A stretch of 45,242 bases of DNA from Nemertoderma westbladi (Eukaryota; Xenacoelomorpha; Nemertodermatida; Nemertodermatidae), in NCBI GenBank assembly GCA_032718475.1, contig JAUCBJ010001676.1, positions 1-45,242 of the forward strand, in the 5' to 3' direction. The notes under the pieces are model-generated. The model saw nothing but the letters and a program-made list of their open reading frames with translations, searched no databases and was not told where the DNA came from. This document shows, piece after piece, positions 29,298 to 39,800 of this stretch. The position numbers and the translations under genes are program-made. Position 1 is the first letter of the stretch, and each line of letters starts with the position of its first letter.

Positions 29298-30809
29298 ATG
29301 CTCCTTCAGATAGCAATAGGAGTTGGTACGTTTACACTGGTGGTCTACGTGGCGCGAACAATCCAATGGCGATTGAGATACAAGATGCCACCCGCGCCAC
29401 ACAGCTGGCCGTTACTAGGCAATGCATTTTCGGGACCGAAAAATAAAAAAATGTACCAAACACTAATGGAATGGAGTAAGGAATTCGGCCCGGTTATTAC
29501 ATTGTCTGTGGGTCCGTTTGTTAACGTTGTTACGCTAAACGATATCGAGTCAATTAGAGAAGCGTTCGTACGTAAAGGCAACGAATTCGCTGGGCGACCC
29601 AAGTTTTATTCCGCCGAAATAACAAGCGATAACTACAGCGACATCGCCGCCGCAGATTTCTCGCCACAGTGGAAGTTCCTAAGGAAAACCGCCGCGGGCG
29701 CTTTCAAACATTTTGCGTCGCGGAATCAGGTTGAGGAATTGTCAAGAAAATCCTTCAGGTCAATTACAAGTAGCATCGACCAAAAGGTGGTGGATAAAGA
29801 CGTCCAAAGACATGGGTTCGACCCTGAAGAGACTCTTGCATTACTTGTATTCAATACGGTTGCGGGGCTCTGTTTCAACAAGATCTATGATCCGCAAGAC
29901 AAGGTATTTCAACACATTCACCAACTCTTTGTAGACTTGATTAAAGTTGGCGGAAACGGACTTGTTGCCGATTATATACCGATATTTCGTTACTTTCCGA
30001 CGTCCACTGTGAGGATAATTAAAAGAGCCATGGAGGATTTCTTGGGGTTCATAGAGAAAGAGATCACTGAGCACAAAGAGGAGTTCGATGCTGATCATAT
30101 GAATGATCTCACAGACTACCTCATCTACGAACAGAAACAGTCTCTAGACCACCAAGGGCAACACGATTTCTCAGATTTGGTTCTCAAACATATCCTTTCG
30201 GATACATTTGGCGCCGGTATAGATACAACAAATCGATTGCTTTACTGGGGGCTAGCTTTAATGGCTACCAATCCAGATGTACAGGAACGTTGTGCTACTG
30301 AGTTAAATGAAGAAGTTGGACCCGAGGGGTTACCGGAACTTGGGCAGATGCCTCGATTACCGTACACGGTTGCCACAGTCCACGAGCTTCTACGCTACGC
30401 CACAGTGGCGCCGCTATCCGTTCCACATTCCACCACGCAGGACGTGGAACTACTGGGATATAAACTCCCAAAGGGCACCATGGTGCTCCCCAATCTGTAC
30501 GCGGTCCACTACGACGCCACGAGATGGACTAACCCGGAAGAGTTTAACCCGAATCGGTTTATCCTCAACGGAGAATTCGTTATGAGTTACTCCGAAGGTT
30601 TTCTGCCATTTTCTGCAGGTAGACGAGTCTGTCTAGGTGAAGCTGTTGCTAAACCCGAACTGTTTATCCTTTTCAGCTGTCTGGTACACACGTACGAGTT
30701 TTCTCCTGCTCCAGATAGCCCCCCACCCAATGTGTCTCCCTCGGAGGAAACTTCCGCATTCGAGTTTATGCCGCATCAATACAAAGTTGCGGTCCGGAGA
30801 CGATACTAA
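29298..30809 (+). CDS. Cytochrome P450, CYP2-clan type, single exon
   Basis: It has 503 codons from ATG 29298 to TAA, the usual length for a microsomal P450. These are haem monooxygenases of the endoplasmic reticulum that use electrons from cytochrome P450 reductase. Visible parts: an N-terminal membrane anchor (residues 2-20), a proline-rich hinge PPAPHSWPLLGN (31-42), the C-helix WKFLRKT (125), the I-helix oxygen-activation motif AGIDTT (306-311), the K-helix E-LL-R (363-366), FNPNRF (416-421) and the haem loop FSAGRRVCLG (438-447) with its cysteine at 445. The motifs and GTMVLPNLYAVHYD fit the CYP2 clan (CYP1/2/17-like); the substrate cannot be told. All key residues are present and no intron interrupts it. 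The open frame extends 13 codons upstream, but 29298 is the first ATG and places the anchor correctly. Confidence 0.95.
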   Translation: MLLQIAIGVGTFTLVVYVARTIQWRLRYKMPPAPHSWPLLGNAFSGPKNKKMYQTLMEWSKEFGPVITLSVGPFVNVVTLNDIESIREAFVRKGNEFAGRPKFYSAEITSDNYSDIAAADFSPQWKFLRKTAAGAFKHFASRNQVEELSRKSFRSITSSIDQKVVDKDVQRHGFDPEETLALLVFNTVAGLCFNKIYDPQDKVFQHIHQLFVDLIKVGGNGLVADYIPIFRYFPTSTVRIIKRAMEDFLGFIEKEITEHKEEFDADHMNDLTDYLIYEQKQSLDHQGQHDFSDLVLKHILSDTFGAGIDTTNRLLYWGLALMATNPDVQERCATELNEEVGPEGLPELGQMPRLPYTVATVHELLRYATVAPLSVPHSTTQDVELLGYKLPKGTMVLPNLYAVHYDATRWTNPEEFNPNRFILNGEFVMSYSEGFLPFSAGRRVCLGEAVAKPELFILFSCLVHTYEFSPAPDSPPPNVSPSEETSAFEFMPHQYKVAVRRRY

Positions 30810-31824
30810 TGTAGATGTTCGTAATTATTTGGTGCCAACAATCAATTTAGTTGTGGAACTATATGCTACATAATTGCACGCCATTCCGATATCTGCTTGC
30901 GCATAGCACCCCACACACACAACGATCATAGGGAATACTCATGCAACAAATATATCAAACTAATCAAACAAACTTAGACTGCTTAAGTATTCATTACATA
31001 GTTAAAACTTTAGTTCTGGATAAAACAACACCCGATAACCAATTAATTCATAAAGAAGTACATTATTAATTTCTTAACTCATAATTTCAATATGAGCAAT
31101 TAATAATATTAATAATTTCTGAAACTTTCGAATGTTGTTACTAAGAAACCATGCGTCCTGGTATATTATCTTGTTATTTGGCCTAATTAATATCAAACCC
31201 TCGAAATAATGTTGTGTCTAGCCATTCCATTTCCATACTATGTCATGTGATGTCATGTTGTCTGTACCATAACGTGCCATGATGTAACATGCCAAGTCCT
31301 ACAAAGTTATTATCATCCTGTGACAGTAATGCCACAACAAATCGCCATGTGCCATGCCATGGATGTCATACCGTGTCAGAGCTGTGCTATCATATTAATT
31401 CATATGCCAATGCCATGGTGTGTCTGTTACGGACACACGTAATATGCCGACGTAAGATGGCGTATATTGTGCCATTTATAGCAATCCAGGCAACCACAAA
31501 GGCTGTGATTTCAGTGATTAAAGTTTAGTACCGTCCGACACCTGTAACGTCCGACACTATTATTATTATGTATTTAATGTTTAAATTGCAGTATATAGTG
31601 TAAAGGCATATTCCAGAACTATATTGTTCGTCTTCTTCTAACATTTATTTTATTCAACAAGAAAGCAATTGGACAACAAGCCAATATAGTGGCTTATGAG
31701 TGCCCGTTTGCCACTGTATTGTTTTTATATGCATGTAGGCCTACTACTAAATACTAGGCCCTAAAACATCAAATATCTTTGTCCATATGATTTTCAATAC
31801 TAAAATAAATAAATATATAAAAAT
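30810..31824. other. AT-rich spacer between the P450 and the LTR element
   Basis: No gene is seen. The stretch 31230-31430 is rich in words such as ATGCCATG, TGTCATG and GTGCCATG without a regular period. Overlapping AATAAA motifs occur near 31803-31812, just before the LTR. No closer canonical poly-A signal for the P450 is obvious. Confidence 0.6.
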
Positions 31825-32369
31825 TGTGACGGGATCCAGATGGGATCCCGGTTTATCCGGTTTTGTCAGTTCACGCGTCCCTGCCGTGTGTGAAGAGTAA
31901 AAGAGTTTCGGTTGTTCGACGTGTATAATGTTTGGGTATATGGATATAGATACGGTATAATGGTGGATAAAGTTATTGCATATGGAAGGCGGGAGACGGT
32001 AATTGAAATCCCGGTACTTCCCTAACTAAACTATTGTAAGCTACAGTAACACCAGTAACTAGCACTGAGATAACTGAACTGATATGATTACAGGTTACTG
32101 GTTATATTGCACGGTGGCCTTATTGCTACTCAATCGATGCCTTTCCCCCCTCCTGATTGGTTGGAACCCTTGTTGGCGCCCTTTGGAGTGTTCCCGTTCA
32201 CTCCACCTGTTCTCTCTGGGTTAGGGGTTTGGCCCCTGACCCTCATTGTGTGTTTCCTTCCCATTCTTATTGGGATGGCACGAGTTGGTTAATTACCCAA
32301 TCTCGTGGCTCCCAATATTGTTTATCGGCTTAACTTTATGGGGTGTTAGCGGGATTGAATAAGGTAACA
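31825..32369 (-). repeat. 3' LTR of the BEL/Pao element
   Basis: It is 545 bp; in element sense it begins TGTTACC (at 32369) and ends CCCGTCACA (at 31825), with canonical TG...CA termini. The 31825-32102 part matches the other LTR to the end of the window, apart from one base and GAGGCGG being present once instead of twice. The inner boundary is set by the adjoining polypurine tract. Confidence 0.88.
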
Positions 32370-32376
32370 CTCCCCC
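32370..32376 (-). promoter_or_regulatory. Polypurine tract of the BEL/Pao element
   Basis: GGGGGGAG on the - strand lies immediately before the LTR start TGTTACC. This is the expected position and composition of the plus-strand DNA primer. Confidence 0.75.
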
Positions 32377-33012
32377 CATGCTATCTTCCCGGTAAGAAGA
32401 TAGCATCAACCAAGAAAGTGCGCTACAATCCCACTGGATCCCGATCTAGTATCGGGTGTGGGGTGGAATTCTTTTCTCTCGGAGCCGGCTTTCCAGGCCG
32501 CTCCCTATGGGTATGATAACGCTACCCTGTGTGCCTGGCGTCTCATGTCGGGCCGATCGCGCTCACCTCTCACACGATTTTTGTTTCCCCAACACTTTCG
32601 CCCTATCTCTTCTCCACTCTCACCCTAACTCTCGCACACCCTCGGGCCTCCTCGTCCCTCACTCAGCCTCTTATTCCTCCCCCTCCACACTAGAATTGCA
32701 TCCGCACTCTGTCCGCGCTTCGCACTCTCACTCCGTCCCTCAACCCCACTTTGACTACCTCATCCCTTCTGACGAATCTCACCCCCCTCCCATGCCGTCG
32801 CACTCAAGAAGTGTGAAATCGTCTGGTGTCTCGTCCATAGTGCCATAGTCAGTTTACCCCCCAGTCCCAGTAGCTAATTGAGAAAGGTTGTATGACTATA
32901 GTACTTACTCCGAACGTATATATTTGTAGATTACTGATTGCTACGTACGTACATACAAATTGTACTTATATGATTATTCACATTAATTAAATTTGTACAT
33001 AGTTCGCACGTC
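32377..33012 (-). other. 3' non-coding part of the BEL/Pao element
   Basis: This lies between the polypurine tract and the zinc-knuckle ORF. No convincing frame is seen on the element's strand. The + strand open frame at 32456-32848 is serine/proline/histidine-rich and antisense to the element, so I treat it as chance. Confidence 0.5.
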
Positions 33013-33927
33013 TCACATGGCGCCTTCCAGGCGCACTACATCAAAGCCCCAGTCCATCCCTCCTTGGCGTCCGTGGTGTCCCCGAAAGTTGCACTTCGGA
33101 TATCGGTTCTGCAACCGTGGACATGCTCCCATCCTGTGGCTCGTCTCGTCGCAGTTGAGACAGCTGGTCCCTTTCTGGAACCGGTACAAGCAGCTCCTTT
33201 CCTGGTGGGTCTGTCTCCCACAGTAGCCGCAACCGAGTACCAATGTCTCTCGCCCCACGTCGTCTTTCATCCCAAGCGATCTCCGCGGTCTGTGGAGTCG
33301 CTGATAGGCGAATTTCTCCACGTTAGCGTCTCTGTCTACGTCGATCTCTCCGCCCCTCTTGGGCATCGTCTCCCCGAATACTACCCGTGGTGCCGTCCCC
33401 GGTTGCTTGCCCAACCTGATAGTGCTCCCCGCGAAATCCATCGCCGGCTCCTTGTGCACCCAGGCCCGCTTGCCGGGTTTGTCCCAGAAGGCTCTCGCCC
33501 CACTGGTCGTCACCACCCTCCCGCCAACCCAGTCCGTGTCCGAGTGGCCTATCCTCTCGATGGGTGGCATCTCTCCGAACTCGTCGTCGTCCTCATCCTC
33601 CTCTCGCAGTGGTTCCAACCCCGGTATCCCGGTGGACCCACTATGTCCCTTTCCACCTTGGTTCCTGCCCGTAACTCTCCATTCCTCAAGCTCCCCTAGC
33701 CTCCTTTGCGGTTGGTCGCCCTCGGCGCCCGCTGGTGTGGGAATCGCTTGCAATCCCGACGTCGACTGTTTCAGTGATCCCACCGTCCACCCTAGTTCTT
33801 TCCCTAGAGACTCCCCCGAACTCCCTGACGAAGCCCAACGAAGTTCGTCTAAGGCTGCTTGTTCCTCGAAGCCGTAGCTCTGCGCCCTAGCTTCCTCCTC
33901 CCTCTCCTCTGCTTCTCTCCTCTCTCA
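33013..33927 (-). CDS. Zinc-knuckle protein ORF downstream of pol (BEL/Pao accessory ORF)
   Basis: This frame is open from just after a TGA near 33928 down to the stop at 33013. It has no early ATG; a GTG lies at 33783. Counting from 33783, an acidic stretch EEDEDDDEFGE lies near 60-71. Two canonical CCHC zinc knuckles (C-x2-C-x4-H-x4-C) are at C185/C188/H193/C198 and C208/C211/H216/C221, and a partial third (C231...H236/H237) follows. Such knuckles bind nucleic acid and are normal in Gag, but the gag-pol ORF here has its own. A second copy after integrase is unusual, since that position sometimes holds an envelope-like gene. The missing ATG suggests splicing or a frameshift from the ORF at 33887-34093. 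Confidence 0.55.
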
Positions 33928-34093
33928 CAAGTTTGCCTGCCATCTCGAACTCTGCCCGATCGCTCACCCGTAAGTGGTGCCTTGCCAAGGCGCAAACGTG
34001 ATGAGTGATGGGTTTAGGTGGTTTAAGCTCAGTTCGATGGCCTATCTCTTTCTGAATTTTCGAGTTATTGCCTATTCTTACTACTGTTACCAT
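33887..34093 (-). CDS. Short ORF upstream of the zinc-knuckle frame
   Basis: It has 68 codons starting at ATG 34093 and ending in a basic, glycine-rich tail (KLVREERSRGEGGGS). It overlaps the start of the zinc-knuckle frame by about 40 bp in a different phase, within a purine-rich stretch. It may supply the start of that protein by frameshift or splicing, or be chance. No domain is recognised. Confidence 0.3.
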   Translation of the reverse strand: MVTVVRIGNNSKIQKEIGHRTELKPPKPITHHVCALARHHLRVSDRAEFEMAGKLVREERSRGEGGGS

Positions 34094-34365
34094 AATTTGT
34101 TCCCCTTCTTAGCCCTATTCTTATTCTAATTTTATTTTGATTTTAATTTCAATCCCACTACCTTACTGTTTCCTATTACTTGCGACTGCCTATGGATTAT
34201 TCTATCTCCTAATCCACATTCTGGCCTACTCTGTGGGCCTGTGCAGTACAGTAGTATATGTCGCGCGGCCTACACGATCTATCCAACTGTACTCCTATGC
34301 CCCCCTCTTGCTACTAACTGCTAACTGATATCTATATCCTATATACCCTTCTACCTCTTACTCTT

Positions 34366-34996
34366 TCTCTAACTAACGGTACTACGTACCCTCTAACTCT
34401 CTACCTAACGGTACTACGTACCCTCTAACTCTTCTCTAACTAACGGTACTACGTACCCTCTAACTCTAACTCTTCTCTAACTAACGGTACTATGTACCCT
34501 CTAACTCTAACTCTTCTCTAACTAACGGTACTACGTACCCTCTAACTCTAACTCTTCTCTAACTAACGGTACTACGTACCCTCTAACTCTAACTCTTCTC
34601 TAACTAATGGTACTACGTACCCTCTAACTCTAACTCTTCTCTAACTAACGGTACTACGTACCCTCTAACTCTAACTCTTCTCTAACTAACGGTACTACGT
34701 ACCCTCTAACTCTAACTCTTCTCTAACTAACGGTACTACGTACCCTCTAACTCTCTAACTAACTAGTGGTACTACGTACCCTCTAACTCTAACTAACTAG
34801 TGGTACTACGTACCCTCTAACTCTAACTAACTAGTGGTACTACGTACCCTCTAACTCTAACTAATTAACTAGCGGTACTTACGTACCCTCTAACTCTAAC
34901 TAACTAGCGGTACTTACGTACCCTCTAACTCTAACTAACTAGCGGTACTACGTACCTTCTAACTAACTCTCTGACTAGGTACTACGTACCTCTTAA
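34366..34996. repeat. About 41-bp minisatellite inside the BEL/Pao element
   Basis: About 16 copies contain AACGGTACTACGTACCCTCT, with spacers of CTCTAACTCTAACT type that shorten towards the right (AACTAGTGGTAC and AACTAGCGGTAC variants). GGTAC...GTACC in each unit forms short inverted repeats. It is non-coding and lies between the accessory ORFs and the integrase C-terminus. It is followed at 35036-35072 by a (TTTTA)-rich tract. Confidence 0.88.
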
Positions 34997-35180
34997 CTAA
35001 CTTCTGCCTACTAACTGCATACCTACCATGTACTATTATTTTATTTTATTTTATTTTTTTTTTATTTTGTTTGTGGGAAGGGCGTCTCGCCCTCAATCCC
35101 ACCCCCCTCAGTCCAAAACTTGGACGACTAAACTTTTCTTTAACTCTACTAAGGTGCCCCTTCTAACAGACAGCATTTGC

Positions 35181-35639
35181 CTACAGCTCTCCTGTAGGTT
35201 TTTCTGTCCTTTCTATCTTTCCACCTATCCGCACTTCCACCGATCGGACTCTTCCGTCCTCGTCGGAGTAGGTGCCTACAACTCTCGCCAACCGCCATTG
35301 GTTGTTGATGATAGTATCATCCGTAACGATTACGAGATCTCCCTCTCTTATCTCCCTATTCGGCTTCCTCCACTTGCTTCTTTTATGGAGTGTGGGTAGG
35401 TATTCCTCGACCCACCTCCTCCAATACTCTGCGCTAATTGCTTTGGCGACTTTCCAACTTTGGCGGGAGTGTATGTCGTCTGGATCTACACCCCGCATGT
35501 CGATGGTCGCTGGCCTTTCCATCAGGAAATGGCTAGGCGTCAGCACGTCTAGTGACTCAGGGTCATCATTCTCCGGGTATAGCGGTCTGCTATTAATGAT
35601 CCCCTCGCACTTCGCAAGCACCGTCCGTAAGACATCTTC
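35181..35639 (-). pseudogene. Integrase C-terminal part (DUF5641) of BEL/Pao pol, separated by an insertion
   Basis: On the - strand the frame runs from the insertion point to the stop at 35181. It encodes KCEGIINSRPLYP, LDVLTPSHFLMERP, then SAEYWRRWVEEYLPTLHKR and a C-terminal barrel-like part (EGDLVIVTDDTIINNQWRLA). INSRPL, LTP-HFL and YWRRW-YL are hallmarks of the BEL/Pao integrase end and its DUF5641 tail. It is in the same reading phase as the gag-pol ORF but lies 1.2 kb away across a nested insertion. Without that insert it would be the end of that ORF. Confidence 0.9.
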
Positions 35640-36837
35640 TGTTCGCGCTTTCAGATCTTTGGCAGTTTAACCCGCCAAATTAGGATGTCTTCTAGATAAT
35701 AAATCACTTTTAGCCTCTGACAAGTATTTGATTCACTACACTAGTCGAAACCAATCGGTGCGCGATCATTCACCCGCTGGATATACCCGGGAGATTGGGT
35801 TCGACGGCTTAATCGTATTGCTATGTAAGCCTAATGTATTATTCGACTGACAGTATTATATAATCTCTGACAATATTATTCACCTTCGGGGAATATTAAC
35901 AGTTCCTTTAGGACGTGGCGCTCTATCTATAAAAACAGAGTTATGACTTAAACTACTCACAACGATATGGCTTAGTTACAATTCACATATATGGCGCATT
36001 CTTTAGGAAATGCTTCGTTATCAGTCTCACTCACACACAATGCTGCACAATACTGCACACTGATCTGCCGATCTTCACTGATTTTAGTCACATATAAAAG
36101 GAACACGGACCGAATCATGTAGGGTCTATCAAATAACATTAGATTCACTTCAAACCACTTTAACATAAGTCACAATCGTTATATGTAACCTTTCTCTCTT
36201 ACCTTCGGTATATCAAGAATATTGGGTTTCGGGGTTATTTATCGTTATTCCAAATATAATTCATCAACCATATTATGAAGGACCGACAGTAAATAGCAGT
36301 ATAACAATATAAAGTATGCACAGTGTTACACAGTATGCAGTGTCAGTAAGATATTAAATCAGATAACGGATATATGTCCTTATAATTAAGCCTACTAGTG
36401 TTAGGCTAAAACAGAAAAGCACAAATATTCCAGAAGCCGTTCTTTCCTGGCTCAGGACAGAATGTAAACACTGCCCATAACGCATTGAGTGATTTCTAGG
36501 AAATTTCTGTACAAGAGCCATAAAAATGCTCTGATTGGCTGACTGAACTGAGAGACGCCGTAGAACAAAGAAAATCAACACGTATGAATATCAGCTGTTA
36601 ACCGTCGTCATAGTAACTACTGTTCAAGAGTAGCTATCACCTTTTGCGTCACGGAATTGCCATAGAATCATCAACTATGCCTTTCACAGTACACATACGG
36701 AGGAAATAGGTCTTAGATCCTCTAAAAAACACCGATACAGCAATAATACGGTCTCTTACACCTATTAAATCAACTACAGAGTATTTTAATGTAAAAGATA
36801 ATAAAAATAACGAGGCAATTCAGCAAAGGCTTTTACA
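35640..36837 (+). mobile_element. Nested 1.2-kb insertion, probable solo LTR
   Basis: The insert splits the integrase. It begins TGTTCGCGC and ends CTTTTACA (TG...CA), flanked by TCTTC on both sides (35635-35639 and 36838-36842), a typical 5-bp LTR-element target duplication. A TATAAAAGG box lies at 36093 and an AATAAA near 36799, both fitting + orientation. No coding frame is present. The repeat at the edges is actually 11 bp long (ACATCTTCTGT), because the target's own ACA and TGT match the LTR ends. A DNA transposon with a 9-11 bp duplication is therefore the alternative, but the inverted termini needed for that are weak. Confidence 0.7.
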
Positions 36838-39800
36838 TCTTCTGTGACCATGTGGGTGTTCATTAGCTTCGTCATTAGACGCTTTGAACTGCCCACCAGT
36901 CTCTCGACGCATCCTAGTGTATGTGGTGCATACGGCGTCCTCCTCTCCCACTTTACTTGTCGTCTTCTCATGGCTGCCCTGACTTCTTCTCCCTCCAAGA
37001 TGTCCAATGCCTCTGCCATCTCATTCTCTGCGCCCACAAAGTTGGTGCCGTTGTCGCTGTATATCACTGCGATCGTCCCACCTTTGCGGTCCCTAAACCT
37101 TTCTAAGGCATTAATGAATGCTGATGCGGTTGCATCTTGGGCGAGTTCTATCCCTACCGCCCGTGTGTTGTTGCATACGAAGATAATGCCGTAGCGTTTC
37201 TCCGTGTGTCGCATCACTTTGATCTTTATCGGCCCGAACATGTCCACATCGCAATGCGTAAATGGCGGGTCGTGCTGTCTTACCCTACTCGCCGGTAGTG
37301 GCGCCATCTCCTGTACGGCTCGCTCCTTCTTCGCTCGTCGGCAGGTCTGGCACTGCCCCACTACCGCTTTTACCTTCTTCCTCAATTGTTTGACCCAATA
37401 GGTCCTCCTTATCTCTGTGAGGGTTCGGTTGGTGCCCCCATGCAATATGGATTTGTGGGAGTCCCATATAATCTGATGGACTATCGGCGATCCTGTAGGA
37501 ATGATGATGGGTTTCGGTGGTACGACTATGCTGTTGTTGTATCCCACCCTAGAATTCATTACTAGAATCCCGTCGTCATTGAGTTGTGGTGACAGCGTAA
37601 TCAGCTCGCTGTCCCGTCGGAGGTGCTGTTGGTTACCGACGCGTTCCATCTCGTCGCCGTAGTTCTTCCGTTGTTCATAGCGGATCACTGCCTTGGCCGC
37701 TCCTTCCAGATCTATGGTTGTCCTGGTCTTCTTGTCCTTACCAACTCCCGCAAGGAAATTCCCGAAGGCTCTCCAGTACGCCACTAGTTTCTTGGTCTTA
37801 TACCAACTAGTACTGTAACTGAGGAGTTTATCTGTCAGATTATCGCACAGTTCTCGTCCTGGTTGCACGTCCCTAATCTCCCTCACCATCTGGGAGTATA
37901 TCTCTTCTCCCTCTGAATCTCCCTCTTCTCCTTCTGATACCACTTCTGAGCCCGGGTCCACCCTTCTCATCGGCGGCCAGGCCTCCTTATCGCTCAGAAA
38001 TTGTGGCCCATGCTGCCACAATACTTCCTTCTTCAGGAAAGTGTGGCGTTCTACGCCCCTCGACAGCAAGTCCGCTGGGTTCTCGTCTGTTGGGCAGTAG
38101 TGCCACCTTTCCAGTTCTGTGGTCGCCCTTATTTCGTCCACTCTATTTGCGACGAATATCGGGTATCTCGTCCTTTCGTTATGTAGCCAACCAAGCACTA
38201 CCATGGAGTCTGTCCAGTAGTGTGTCTCCACTATGTTGGGAATAGTATCCACTAGGTAGGCTGTGGCTCTAACTCCTAGTCTCGCAGCTGTCAATTCTAA
38301 CTTGGGAACTGATGCTGAATCTGGCGGCGTCGACTTTGCTTTACTAAAGGCTAGTCTGGGCTTATGAGCCCCCTCTCGTTGTACTAAATAGAGTGCCGCT
38401 CCGTACGCCTCCAACGACGCATCGGAGAACATGTGTAGGTCCAGACTCGTCATGTTCCCATCTGGGAAATACACTCGAGGCATGTTGTATGTTCCCATCT
38501 TCTCCAAGTCTCTTGTCCACTTGCTCCACTGTTTCTTGATTTCCGCTTGTACCTCTACGTCCCACTCATCCTTCAATTTGTATACTCTCTTGAGTATCTG
38601 TTTCCCCGTGACTAATAATGGGGATGCTAGGCCTAGGGGATCGTATATCCTTGCTATATACGATACATAGCCCCTCTTCGTGTGGATGTCTGCGCCCTCC
38701 TGGCTCAGCTGATACTTCAGTTCGTCTGTCTCTCTATCCCACACGATTCCCAATGCCTTCTGCTGGGATTCCGTTCTCTTAATCGCCATGTCCTGCCCTT
38801 TGGCTGTTGTGGGATTATCCATGGTCGATTCTGGTTTCCTGTCCTCTATGGCTTTGATAAATTCTTCCGAACTGGATTGGAATTTGGTCAGGTTAAAGCC
38901 GGATCCCTTTAGGATGTCGCGAACCTCGCGCCCTGTATCCAGTATCTCCTTAACCGTATTTCCAGACTCCATTCCGTCGTCTACGTAGAAGCCGCGTCGA
39001 ATCATATCGACGGCCCTACTGCTGTATCTATCTTCCTTCCCCTTTACTGTGTCTCTCACTGCCATAGTCGTCGTAAATGAAGACGACTTGGCCCCCATGT
39101 TCTGTACTACCATCTTATATGCCGGTATTATCGACGGTTCTTCCTCGCCGTTATACCATAAGAAGCGCTGACTGTCGCTATCTTCTTCCGTTACACGGAC
39201 TTGGTTGAACATGCCTTCTATGTCACACGTGAAGGCGTGTTTCCCATTTCTAAATCTAAGTAACACCTCTATGCCCGAATTGTATATGTTTGGGCCTTCT
39301 AACAGGTAGTCGTTTAAGCACTTTCCGTCGGTCTTTGCCGATGCGTCGACTACCATCCTTAGTTTACCTTTCTTTGGATCTAAAGCCACGTGCAGTGGCA
39401 GGTAATATGTCCTATCCGTGTTCGGCTCGTCGACCGGTAACTCCACGGCCCATCCTTTCTCGACGTACTTCTTAATTGTTCTGTGAATGTACTCATTCTT
39501 CTCGGGCCTCCGTTTTAGTGTTTGTTTCAGTTTGCGGAGTCTCGTGAGTACCATCCCCCTATTGTCGGGCAGCGGTATCTTCGGTAGTTTCCATACCATT
39601 CCTATAGTATACCGTCCCTCATCGCATGTCATTGATTCCTCCACGCTTTGTAAAGCCTGCTTGTCTTCTACTGAGGTCCCGACTCCGGTTTCTTTCAGTC
39701 CCTCGAAATCCTGTCTGAGCAGTCTTTTAAGCTGCTCCTCTGCTCCCTCGTCACCCATTTCCTGCATTGTTCCCGCGAACATGCATCCTGATGTCTCCGA

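Noticed and set aside
32107-32292. ORF inside the LTR
   Set aside because: It is on the strand opposite to the element and crosses LTR sequence; hydrophobic composition alone is not evidence.
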